Assembly: GCF_954871325.1 (NCBI RefSeq)
Contig: NC_088775.1
Location: 62,783,561 to 62,847,560, forward strand
From: Gordionus sp. m RMFG-2023
Taxonomy: Eukaryota; Nematomorpha; Gordioida; Chordodea; Parachordodidae
DNA length: 64,000 nucleotides
Direction of reading: 5' to 3'
This document shows, one piece after another, positions 10,452-22,034 of the stretch. The notes below the pieces were generated by a model. It saw only the letters and a list, made by a program, of their open reading frames with translations. It made no database searches and had not been told where the DNA came from. Made by a program: the position numbers and the translations under genes. Each line of letters opens with the position of its first letter. Positions within the stretch are counted from its first letter, which is position 1.

Positions 10452-13400
10452 TGTTGCAGTTTTACTTTACAAAAAAATGCATTATGCAAATCGTAAACAA
10501 AAATAATGTTTTATTAAAATATCCCCGTCTATGTAAATGAGAAAAAACGCGTGATATTTGTAGATTTTTTTATACTTTAACAGTTTTAACAAGTGGGATG
10601 TAGAACTTTTTATTCTTCGCTAGGGAGACTATGTAAATGTTGATTAAAGAAAAAGGATATATAATGGAGAAATTATGATGCGAAAAAGGATTATTATTTT
10701 AACTAAAATTTACTTTTAATTTTTTTATTTTTTTCTTTTCTTATATTAATTTTAATTTTCCTTTATTTTGATTATGTTTTTCACTTTGTATTTAATTATA
10801 TTTATTATTATTTAATAAAGGATTCAACTATAATTTTAGTATATATTTCTTTTTATATTTAGGTTCTTAAGTTCACAAACAAAATCTTTCAATTGTGACA
10901 GTGGTGTTGGAAAGAGGAGGCGACAGGGCAATAACAACTTTCAGTCTAATGCAAATCAATATATACGGTGGGACAAGGAGATGTGTCAAAATGTATTCTA
11001 ATACAAAAAATAAAAAATTCCAGAAGAACGTAAGAAAAATATGTAAATAAAAGTGAAAAAGAAAAATTATTTTGATAAGATTATTTTTATGTAGAATATA
11101 AAATCTAAAATTAAAAACAAAGAATTTTAAAGGTAACATTCATAGTAGATTATAAAGAAGTTTGTGTTTAGTTTATAAAGGTGATAATTAGGAATTTTAT
11201 ATTTAGAAGTTACTGGTAAACTAAAACCATTTGAATTTTGAAACTAATAGAAACTATGATATTTTAGATTTTAGAATTATTATAAATGGATCATTAGAAA
11301 TAACAAATAACTATGACAAAGAAAAAGAAACATAAAATGCGAAGATTAAAATTAAACTAAAATTTAAAAATTCGGCGAATAAGATTAGAATATAAATTTA
11401 TTGTTAGAAAATAGTTGATGTTGTAATTAAATTCTTATTGAAGATTTACGAACTTTTATTTTAAGGGCTGCGAGAGATAAAACAGCCTCAAAGATTTGAT
11501 ATGTGAATGTAGTATAATATTAGGTTGTAGATTAACCAAAAATCTTCATAAAGAGAAACGGCTTTCGTCATTAGAAAATTTATGCCGCAATCGAGCTCAA
11601 TTAGAGATCGGATTTTTATTTTTTGAATCAAATAAGATTTTAAGGCAATTAGGTAACGTTATTCTAATAATAGTAAAAAGATAGATTTATTTTAAATTGT
11701 TTTAATCGGTTTTAGATAGAAGAAAATATAGTGCAGAAATTTTTTTTAATAATGATATGGATATGAAATACTTCGAAAAAAAAAGAGAATTATTTTGGAT
11801 AAAAAAAAGAGACTTATTTTGGATAAAAAAAAAGAGACTTTTTTTGGTAAAAAAAAAGAGACTTTTTTTGGTAAAAAAAAAGTAGGAATTAAGGATGTTT
11901 TTAAAAGAAAAATTTTAGTGTAACATACTGATATATAATTGTGAAATAAAAAGTTTTTTTTAAACAAGTTATGCTAGAATTAGAGAATCATAATTTTGTG
12001 TTTTAAAATTGATGATATACACAATTATGAGAATCATATTTCAGATAGAAGGAAATTGATGAGACATAATTATGAGAATCATATTTTCAGATAGAATGAA
12101 ATTGATGATAGACATAATTATGAGAATCATATTTTCAGATAGAATGAAATTGATGATAGACATAATTATGAGAATCATATTTTCAGATAGAATGAAATTG
12201 ATGATAGACATAATTATGAGAATCATATTTTCAGATAGAATAAAATTGATGATAGACATAATTATGAGAATCATATTTTCAGATAGAATAAAATTGATGA
12301 TAGACATAATTGATTTGTTTTTTAACAAGTCTGCGAGAGTTATGAGAATCATAATTTTGGTGTGTTGAGAAACAACGAGACTTACGAGAAGATAAGTCAT
12401 TTGGTGAAAAAGAACAAAAAAAAAGAAGATATTTATTCCAGTTGTTTTTAAACAAAGGACGTGAACATAATAAAGATGAAAAGAAACAGATATTTTAAGA
12501 ACAGGCGTGTACCACAAGATTACAAGATTTCTTATAAAAATTTAGAACTAAGATTTTTTTTAGATTCAAGATATTCAAGAGAATTTTAGATATAGATACA
12601 ACGGTAGATAGACATGTTTGACAAAGGATGTGGATATTACCTACAAATGGCTCAAGAAAGATATGGATTTGGGCTACATTGAGGGTAGAGGGCTGATAGA
12701 ATTTGACATAATGGTATAATTAATTTAGCGTATTTTGACGATGTATTATAATTTTAAAATTTAATTAGAGAAAAAAGTGAGCAAATATTTCGAAGTTAAG
12801 AAATATAATAGATTAGGCAAGGAAGAATTAGATTAGAGGCGATAACCTTAAGACGAAGTGGACATATGATATATTTGGTGTAGTTCAAATTTGAGAATAA
12901 ATGTGTAAGAAAAAGAGATAAATTATTTCAGAAGTTATAAAGGGTTAAATAGATTATTTTAGGTCGAAGTAGATTAGATGCGATCTGAAACGGTGAGACC
13001 AAGATCAAGTGAGAATAAAGACAAAGTCGATATCTAGGATCTATCGTAAGATCTATACGGTTACAAGAATTAGATGCCTAGAACTTCAAAGACAAGCGAC
13101 TAGATAGAACAAAGGGTCAAAATATTCGAGCTGCAATCGTTAATCGCTGACCAATATAACCAAGTGTTAACTGAAACTCTAGTCTAAGATACAAAAGTCG
13201 ACGATATAGAGACAAGAATTCGTGGAAACAATAGTAATCGCAGACAAATTATCGCCAATCATTTTCCGAGAAAAAGTGTTGATCAATTACAAGAGAACAA
13301 TTTAAACAAGATACTAGATAAAACAAATGTTCGAGACATTCATGCTGCATTTGTTAATAGCTTACTAATATCGCCAATTGTTGACGGAAACTTTAGTCTA

Positions 13401-14451
13401 AGATACGAAAGTTGATGATCATAGAGACCAAAATTCTGGGAAACAATCGTTAATATCAGACAAATTATCGTCAAGCGTGACAGAGTTAAAGAGCCAATAG
13501 GTTAATACAAAAGAACGTTAGAAATAGGCGACTAGCAAGAACAACTGGTCAATGCTGTCAAGCTACCATCGTTAACAAAAGTCGTCATCGTTTACCAGAT
13601 AATATGCTAAATATTAATTACCAGAAACCGTTAGTAATAAGCAAAGACTAGGAAAATTTACCAAGGTTGAAACGAAATATAATTAAAAAGAGCTAAAAGA
13701 ATGTATCGGGAATCATGTTAACAGAAGTGAATCGAGTTCGTCAATTGCCTATAGAGATCAAGAGATAATCGTTTACAAGGGGTTGACAAGAAACAGAAGG
13801 ATTCAAGAATTTCAGATTGTAATCGGATACAAACAGTCCTTAGAAGTGAAAAATATTAGACAATAGACAGCCGTCGTGAGAAACTAGAAGATATTAAAGA
13901 TTAAGACGATTAGATTTGGTGGAGATACAAGATCTGTAAAGTCGAAATCGAAAGAAGTTGGTCATTCGCTGATTGGTGGGTCTAACTTAAGTGGAAGGGT
14001 GTTGCAGTTTTACTTTACAAAAAAATGCATTATGCAAATCGTAAACAAAAATAATGTTTTATTAAAATATCCCCGTCTATGTAAATGAGAAAAAAACGCG
14101 TGAGATTTGTAGATTTTTTCATACTTTAACAGTTTTAACAAGTGGGATGTAGAACTTTTTATTCTTCGCTAGGGAGACTATGTAAATGTTGATTAAAGAA
14201 AAGGGATATATAATGAAGAAATTATGATGCGAAAAAGGATTATTATTTTAACTAAAATTTACTTATTAACTTTTTAATTTTTTTTTTCTTCTTATATTAA
14301 TTTTAATTTTCTTTTATTTTGATTATGTTTATCACTTTGTATTTAATTATATTTATTATTATTTAATAAAGGATTCAACTATAATTTTAGTATATATTTT
14401 CTTTTTATATTTAGGTTTTGATTTCCAATGACAAATTTCTCAATTGTGACA
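10452..14451 (+). mobile_element. Non-autonomous LTR retrotransposon (LARD-like), 4.0 kb, nested in the LINE
   Basis: Two long terminal repeats (10452-10900 and 14000-14451) begin TGTTGCAG and end GTGACA. The element is flanked by the 5-bp duplication GTTAT on both sides. A TGG-initial primer-site-like stretch follows the left LTR (TGGTGTTGGAAAG) and a purine tract (AAGTGGAAGGG) precedes the right one. The 3.1-kb interior has no gag or pol similarity and contains a 48-bp tandem array. The structure looks whole, the LTRs differ little by eye, and the insertion is younger than the LINE it interrupts. Confidence 0.9.
12066..12320 (+). repeat. 48-bp tandem array inside the LTR element
   Basis: Five near-identical copies of a 48-bp unit with landmarks ATTATGAGAATCATATTTTC and GATGATAGACATA, plus a partial copy at about 12020. 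As 48 is divisible by 3, both strands stay open and give repetitive peptides; nothing indicates that they are made. Confidence 0.9.
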
Positions 14452-14620
14452 GTTATTAAGTTTTATGAATTGTTTCATATTGATATTTAAATACATTATA
14501 TCTTTTATGGTTTTATAGTACCATAAGGATTTATATTTTGTATATTATTATCCTTTATGTGTGTACAACCATGCTATGCGTCATGAGCTAAATTGTGGTC
14601 GGAGTTCCTTATTATGTGGA

Positions 14621-17294
14621 CTAGGAACTGGATACGGCGTTTTTTACAGTGATATTAATTGGCGTGTGATTAGATTTTTTCCAGAGATTTTGGTTTGATA
14701 CGACTCTTGGATAGAAAATGCCATTTATTCTACATAGACAATTATTTATAAATGATTGTAATCGTCTCATTTCTGTCTTATTTGCTTCCCAAATTTCCCC
14801 TCCATATAATAGAACCGGGACAATTGTCGAGTTGAATAACTTCAGTCTGGTAAAAACAGAAATCTCTTTTTTTTCCAAATTTTCTTAAACTTTTAGAAGG
14901 TAACCCTCGCCTTTTGTATTCTTATCGTCATTTCCTCTTTGCCACTACCCTTGTTGTCTAGTGTTTATACCCAAGTATCTAATTTTATCTACAACCTTAA
15001 TTATTTTTCCTCCAAAAGTAAGAATCCATTGGTGGAGTTTTTGGGGAGGAGAATAACAGTTTTTTTGAAATTTATTTCAAGTCCAACTCTTTGACTTAGG
15101 GTTTCTAGTAAGTATAATAAATTTTTGGTTTCATCTATGCTCTTGGAGATTACAACAATGTCGTCAGCATATGATATTATTCTGTTAACAAAGGATATGG
15201 ACTTATCAGATCTTAAATCAACTAGATCAGCTGCCCCTAGTGCTTCTCTTATAACTTTATTAATTATCATGTTGAATAATAGTGGTGATAGAGTACACCC
15301 CTATTTTACTCCTTTTTTAATTCTAAAGCAAGGAGATATTTTATCGTTTATTCTAAAACACGCCACTAATTTTGAGTAGTGATTTTTTAAGATGAGGATT
15401 ATTTGGGATTCTATTCCGCATTCAGCCAGCGTATCTAGAGCTCCGTGATTAACATTATCAAAAGCTCTGCTAAAATCAATGAAAGTGTAATAGGAGGATA
15501 TTTTGTATTTATAACATTTCTGCATTATTATTTTCAAGGCTAATATTGGTTCTAATATATTTTTGTTCGGCCTATAAACACAAATGTATTTGGGGAAAAG
15601 ATGGGGCGTCGATTGCACAATTTTGTTTTTTAATAACCTCATAAATATTTTAGATACACATGATGTCAGAGCGACGGCGCGGTAATCTGTGAATTTCCGT
15701 GGGTTTTCAATTTTGGGGAAATTGCATAAAAACGATTTATTCCATTCCTCCGGAGTTTTCTCACATTCCCTTTTATTAAAAAGGGTCAAAAGGAAGGAAA
15801 AGACAGTCCTAGGTGCAATTTTCAGATACTCCGCTGTTATGTCATTAGGCCCCGGAGCTTTGTTTCTACGTAATTTTTTTATTATATTAGCGATCTCATC
15901 TATAGAAAAACCAGATGGGGGTGAGACAGGGATTATATTTAAGCTAGCTGGTGGGGTTGCTTTCCATGAATCGAAGACTGCCATGTAATAGTCAAGTCAT
16001 ACAGCTATTTGTTCATCTTGATATATGATCACTTTCCCATTCCTTAAGGCAATGGAGGGGAGTTTCTTAAAGCTACCAGGTTTACAAAAATATTTTAATT
16101 TTTTATATGCGTCATATATCCTGTTTTCCTTCATATCTCTCAAATGCTTTCCTCGCGATATATTTTCGTCTATCTCTGCTTAGTAGTTTCTGTATATCCT
16201 TCCATAGGTCGCTATTCGAGCCGTTCTCACTTCTTAACAAATTTATTTTCTCTAGAGTGTCATTAGCCATCCTTTCTTTCTTAGTGAAAGGAGTCGCGTT
16301 TGGCAAAACGTTGTATGATTCTGTAAGATCGCTTTTAAAAAGTTTCCAACATGCTTCTACATTTTCCTGTCTGGTTATATTTACAAAGTTGGCTACTTTC
16401 CTAATTAGCATTTGATCGAAGAGTCTCGCATGGTGTTTGTACTTTATTGGGTTTGCGTGTTATATTTGTGAGCGAAAGATAAGTATTAGGACTGATTGAA
16501 GTTTGTCTACTTCCACTGTGATAACTCCATAGGTTTTTAACTGTAATGTTTGCTCTGAGCATTCTATGATCTGACATGTTAATATTTGTTAATGCTTTTA
16601 CATCATCAAATCACCGGTGAACGTTCGAAATGAAAAAGTCAATTTGAGATTTTTGCCGAGCCCTTACAAAGGTGTAAGTGTTACTTTCACGGTGGCTAAA
16701 GAAAGTATACTCGATCTTGAAATTATTGTTTCTACAGAAATCTAGGAGTTTCTTACTATGTTCACAATTTCGTTGTAGTATTTGTAGCATGCCCAATAAC
16801 ATTACTATTTACATATTCAGCTTCTTTGTCGATTTTCATGTTAAAATCTCCTAAGATAATTATATTATATCTTCTCGGTAGGGAGTGTATCGTGTTTAGA
16901 ATCAACGAAACTTGATCTCTCATTCCTATTGGGAGGGACATAGAAATTTATGATTATCGTGGGCCTGAAATTTGTGTTCAAATATAACAGTCCGCCTCTT
17001 TCTGATACTAGTACGAATTTGATTGTGTGTTTCTGCATACGTTTATTTATAAGGAACGCTATCCCGGACAAACTACAAGGTGGTGCCCGAACAGAAAATT
17101 TTATAGTTATTAAAAATAGCCGTGTTTACCCCTGGAAAGTGGGTTTCCTGAATGCCAATAATGTCGATTTTCTCAGCTGCTAACATCCTTAGGAGAACCA
17201 CCAGTTTGTTTTTCATTCCATTTATGTTGAGAGACGCTATTTGTAGCTTGCCTGTGAACTTATACTCCATAACGGTGTACTGGCTTGAATCCAA
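14621..17294 (-). pseudogene. LINE ORF2: endonuclease plus reverse transcriptase, frameshifted
   Basis: The start at 17294 (MDSSQYTVMEYKF) leads into the endonuclease: IASLNINGMKNK, then DIIGIQETHFPG. Further endonuclease blocks follow at 17071-16865 and 16802-16611 (FVRARQKSQIDFFI). A linker lies at 16411-16112. The reverse transcriptase begins at 15984 with LRRNKAPGPNDITAEYLK, TDYRAVALTSCVSKIF and FIDFSRAFDNVNHG, and continues to 15001 with the catalytic SYADDIVV. The C-terminal part is at 14878-14621 (PVLLYGGEIWEANKT). At least five frame changes or stops separate these blocks, so this copy is dead. Its function would be target-primed reverse transcription of its own RNA. Confidence 0.88.
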
Positions 17295-18372
17295 AAAGTG
17301 TATTGACGCAATTAGGAAATTAAAAGAACAGAAACAAATAATAATATAATAAACAAAAGAAGGTAATGAACACTTAAAAATTGCCTATTTGAATTTCATA
17401 TTCTACTATTAAGTTTAGTTATAAATTGATAATTTAAAATATGAACCTACAAAAGTATCGCGCCTTTTTCATTTTAAAATTTTCTTTTAATATTGCTTCA
17501 TCACAACCAATCGAAAAATAGGCCTTTTAGAAAAATAATAATTTTCAATAAAAATGATGGTATGTAACTTATTTTTAAATAAAACTGGAAATAAATTGAC
17601 CAGTATTCATGAGACAATTTATATTTCAATTTGAATAATTCATAAGCGTAGCCAAAGTAGACCTCACAAAATTTTATGTTTTCATATATATCATTTTAAG
17701 CTAATAAATATTATCCCTCACCCCCAAAAAAAATATAATATGACACTATATACTATCATTTAAAATAATAGAGTATCAGTTAATATTTTTTTTAAATAAT
17801 GAGTAAATTAAAATTTTTCAAACAAAAGGGATCTTAGTTTTTGAAAAAGTAAAAACCAAAATAATTATTTTTTTAAATGTAACACAACCAAAATCCGGTA
17901 ATTGCGTCCAAAACTCTCCAATAAATTTAAGGAAGTAAAAGTCCAAAAATTGTGCCATACAGGCTATGCCAGTAAATACAGTCACTTTGAGTATGCAATT
18001 TGTAAGAAAAAAAATACATAGGGGGGAAGGTTGGGGGAGGAGGCTGGGTGTTGAGTTACTTCTTCAAAATACACTTTACCTTACATTTATATTATAAGTA
18101 AAAAATTTGTAATCTTATTATTTTATTATAACCTTTATAAGTTTTTATATTATTTGATATTCAAATTACACATATATATCTATTGAAGTTATTGTGAGAA
18201 GATGATATACCTTTTTAATATTATATTACGTTTTTTGTATATATTTTGCGCATATTTTTTGGAAGAAATATATGCGTAAAACTTAATAAAATACAATTTA
18301 TCATATAGCAGAGAAGCTTTATAAGGGGTTATGAGTTTACTTAGAAATAATAAATATTTGATCAATCTGACA

Positions 18373-19460
18373 TAGGCCTAAAACGAATTATTTGTTATTT
18401 GATATTCGATTCGATTCGTATTTTACGAATACGAATAACACAATTATTCGATTCGAAATTTCGAATCGAATATAAATAATGAGGAAAATTATTCGTATTA
18501 TTCGAAATTATTTATATATAAATATTCGTAATTATTCGCAAATATTTTATTGCAAGTAAAATAAAAAGAAGTAATTAAATTTTCCTAGTGGATATCATTT
18601 CGTTTTATTTTATTTCCTATTATCAAATATCAAATCATAACAAGTTATATTTGCTGAAAAAGTTTAATAAAAGAAAAGGGAAAGCTTCAAAGTAAAATAT
18701 AATTATTTTATTTTGATTGTTTCTCTTTAATCATTTTTGATGTTATTGAACAAGTCAAAACATTTTTATAGAGTGTGCCTCTTTCCCATATTCTCGAGCT
18801 CCTGACAAATAAATAACTAAATTTTTTTGACTAGTTCTTATTATTTGATTAGGAATCTTTTCCCATTTAGTGACCTTATTTTTGGCAAATTTAAAGACAA
18901 TCTAATTCAGATAACGCATTATAATATCTTCATCCTCTATTACATTGTCATAATCACCTCTAAAAATTATATTAATAATTAAATAAAGGAAATTTATGCT
19001 ACTAAAGTATTTTTATATATTAAATAAAATCTATAATGAAATACTTTCTAAAATTTTGTTATATTATATGCAAATATTTAAAATGTAGATATTTTAAATA
19101 GATTATAATTTAAAATTTTATTTTGTCATAATCACCTTCACTAAATATTTTTTTATAAGCAATTCTAATTCTAAAAATCGGATATTTTGGTCAATTTGTT
19201 TGGTTAACGTTATATGAAATCATTGGGTTTTATTTCGTTTATTTTCTATAAATTTTTATATTGTAATGACAATTAGTTTAGAGAATCCTTAAAAGTGTCA
19301 TCTTTAAACATCTGTAAAAATTTTTTTGCAAAATATTTTATAAGCTTTAGAAAAATTTTCGAATCGAATCGAATAATCTACGAATCGAAACGAATAATGA
19401 TTTTATTATTCGTACGAATACGAATAGCACAATTATTCGATTCGTTTTTTTGTAGGCCTA
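18373..19460. mobile_element. hAT-type non-autonomous element, 1088 bp, ATCTGACA duplication
   Basis: It begins TAGGCCTA and ends TAGGCCTA, with perfect 8-bp repeats ATCTGACA at 18365-18372 and 19461-19468. The right arm (near 39285) is an empty site. Both subterminal regions are crowded with CGAATA, ATTCGATTCG and ATTATTCG motifs in both orientations, probable transposase binding sites. No transposase frame was seen in the AT-rich centre. Confidence 0.85.
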
Positions 19461-20869
19461 ATCTGACATAAGTAAATCACAAATATTAGAATAAAATATT
19501 TAGTGAAAATCGGAAAATTACAATCGAATCATAAAAGATATCAATATGTGAAAGTTGTTAATTTAATTATTCTACTACAAAGGATACATGTTAATCTACA
19601 ATATTTAATTATCAAACATATTATAACTTTAGGTTAACATACTAACATTGAAAGAATATGATTCTAGGCATATACGTAGCCAAGGTGGGAGGGGGGGGGG
19701 GCTAGGGGAAATTCTCCTCCTCTTCGAATTTGTCTGTTGTAAATATAATTTTAAGCTAATAAAAATTTTCCCCTATACACATTGAACTCCACAAAAATTT
19801 ATACAATATATATTTAATAATTTGAAAAAAATATAAGTAATTGTAATGATTGGCGTTTTTTTAATATTTTGTTGTATGTTAGTTTGATTTTTATTATATT
19901 TTTATTACACGCAAAAATATTTGTAATATCAGCACGTTTTTTTGACTTTGTTTGACTTTGGATAGAAAAACTCAGGATAAGTCATATTATTTTTATTTAT
20001 TTAATTACAAAATATAAAAAGGGCTGTTTTTTAGACTAAATATGTACTTTTTCTTATTTATATTTCAAAATAAATATTTGGATATAGCTTATATCACTTA
20101 AGGCATAGCTTTGAAACAGTTAAGAATTTTTAGCCAAAATGTTATTAAATAAGATTTAACTCTTTTAAATAAATTATTATAGGTTTTGAAGATCTACGGT
20201 TTAAACTTTAACCTAAAATCCTTTAACCTAAATTTATATAATAAATTTACTAATATAATACTAATATAAAATATGATAAAATTTAATAAAAATTCTTAAT
20301 TACTCTATAGGAGTCATTCTTGCGACACCAATATTTTATGCCGTAACAAAAAGGTAAAATTTTATTCTTATATTTATAATTATTTAGGTTTAAAAAAAAG
20401 TTCACGTTTGTTAAGGGCACAGTGAATTAGCTGTGGTATTGAAGTAAATAATTGTTAAAGCACATGGATTCTGTGGTTGAATATTTTTTTTTGGGGGGGG
20501 GGGGATACGGTGATGTACCGTGGTTATTGAAAGTGATAGTGAAAAATTGAAAAGTGGGTTATAGTGGTTTTTGGGTAATAAGGTGTTATGTACTGTTGCA
20601 TTATATCTGTGTTGATTTTATTAATTATATCATATTATTTATCTTTGCAAATAGTTAAAATATTTTTAGTTAAGTCAATAATTAAATTTTTTATAGATAA
20701 TATTTTGAGTTAGATTATTTTTTATTTTTGAATATTTGGCATAGATTGATTAATTTAGAGATAAGCTAATGAGAAATTTTTTTTTCTCATTCATTTAATT
20801 ATTTTGTTATTTAAATGAAGAGTTTTAAATTAACTAAATATGTGAGACTATAATATACTGGGGGTGTTG

Positions 20870-21260
20870 ATTGGTGATTTGGTTGGGAAGTTTGTATTTC
20901 GGCAAGAGAGAGTGCCGAAATAGAAGTATTAAAATACTAGGGCAGACCTTGTTGATTGAATGGCTCAACGGTGAGGAGATAGATATGGAAGGGTAAAGTG
21001 GTTACCTGTGCAGGAAATTTTGCATGGATGGGCAAGTAATGAGGATTTGAAAATGTGCTAGGATTGGAAAGGAGCTGGAGATGGAAGAATGGGATATATA
21101 TAGAGGTCTTTGAGAATTGACACGATCGTTTAGAACAGAAGGTTGGAGGAATAGAAGTATTGTGTGTTTTAAATGTGGTGTAAAAGGGCACACCGCGATT
21201 AACTATCAGGATATTAAATGTTTTAAGAGTGGCCACAGTGGTCACATTTCGACATTTTGT
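20870..21260 (+). pseudogene. Gypsy gag-like relic with zinc knuckles (left arm)
   Basis: A remnant of a Ty3/gypsy-type gag ends in two decayed CCHC-like motifs near 21160-21260 (CFKCGVKGHT is readable). It is broken. An inverted counterpart lies in the right arm at about 34680-35065, so it was part of the arm before duplication. The more GC-rich composition resembles the gypsy family at 53.7-56.8 kb. Confidence 0.6.
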
Positions 21261-21339
21261 ATCATAATCTGAAACTTGGCAATTATGTAGTATTCAATGT
21301 GTACATTAATACTGCAAACCGCATATCTATATCACTAAC

Positions 21340-21700
21340 CGTAACAGAGTTATAACGGCTTTAAAAACGTGAAGTTAGCGAAATTTTTTTTTAAAATTGA
21401 GGATGAATTACCGAAAATTATGCCAAAGTGTAGAGCGTTAATTGATCCTCCGGAATCTTTAAGCCGTATACCAGCGGAATAAACCGTTCGTGAGATATAG
21501 ACAAAATAGAAAGGTTTTGGCATTTTGCCAAAATTTAAAATTCGAGCAATCATTTTTTTGTTAAATCCAATATTTATTGTCTTAATTGATCCTCCGAATT
21601 CTTCAAACGGAATGTCAAAAAAATTAAAAGAAAGTGAGTTATTAAACAATAAATATTTCAAGGTCAAATTTCGACCTGACAAATCATGGATATGAAACTT
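21340..21700 (-). repeat. Gypsy-associated 170-190 bp repeat, inverted copy
   Basis: Two or so degenerate units with the landmarks GGATCAATTAA, CGAACGGTTTATTCCGC and GGCATAATTTTCGG on the minus strand. The same family occurs at 34250-34600 (right arm) and as a longer run at 52798-53690 next to the gypsy pol relic, so it probably belongs to the non-coding part of that element family. Confidence 0.7.
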
Positions 21701-22034
21701 ATATCATTTTTTAGTTCTCCGTTGATAACAAGTGCTTAAGAATAATAGCCGAAATTAAAATGTAAAAGTTAATAACAAATTAATAAAAACAAATTACGGT
21801 ACACTAAAACAAAATCTAGTGCAGCGAAAGACATTCTATTATTTTTGCCATTATTTAATGATTGTAAATTTTTTTATGAGCTTATTAAATGTTTCAAGGT
21901 CAAATTTATACCACTGAAATTATATATGCACTGTCTATTAAATTTTATCGATTTAAAAGCCCAATGATAAAGCTAGAAAGCCTATTATATTACTCTTATA
22001 AAAGTATATTCCTTTTTTATTGATAGATCTTAAC

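Larger units (their letters stand above)
9968..17402 (-). mobile_element. APE-type LINE (about 3.4 kb) in LRR1 copy B, split by an LTR element
   Basis: The 9-bp direct repeat CTACTATTA flanks it (9959-9967 and 17403-17411), and the matching place in the right arm (40236-40244) is uninterrupted. Without the nested LTR element (10452-14451 plus its 5-bp duplication) the LINE is about 3430 bp. It has one long frame with endonuclease and reverse transcriptase and a 3' UTR. It ends in the short repeated motif ATATCACGTATCACG instead of poly(A). Length, single-frame layout and tail suit an RTE/Nimb-like clade, though I cannot fix the clade. The 3' UTR resembles that of the LINE at 49509-51576. Confidence 0.88.

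Noticed and set aside
12041-12517. Repetitive open frames on both strands
   Set aside because: Both follow the 48-bp tandem array inside a non-coding LTR element; no start context or similarity.
15125-15379. Plus-strand frames across 15.1-17.3 kb
   Set aside because: Antisense to the LINE endonuclease and RT, whose motifs are all on the minus strand.
20937-21245. Pro/Ser/Thr-rich minus-strand frame in the left arm (and its partner at 34699-35067)
   Set aside because: Shadow of the gag-like relic on the other strand, which has the zinc-knuckle residues.
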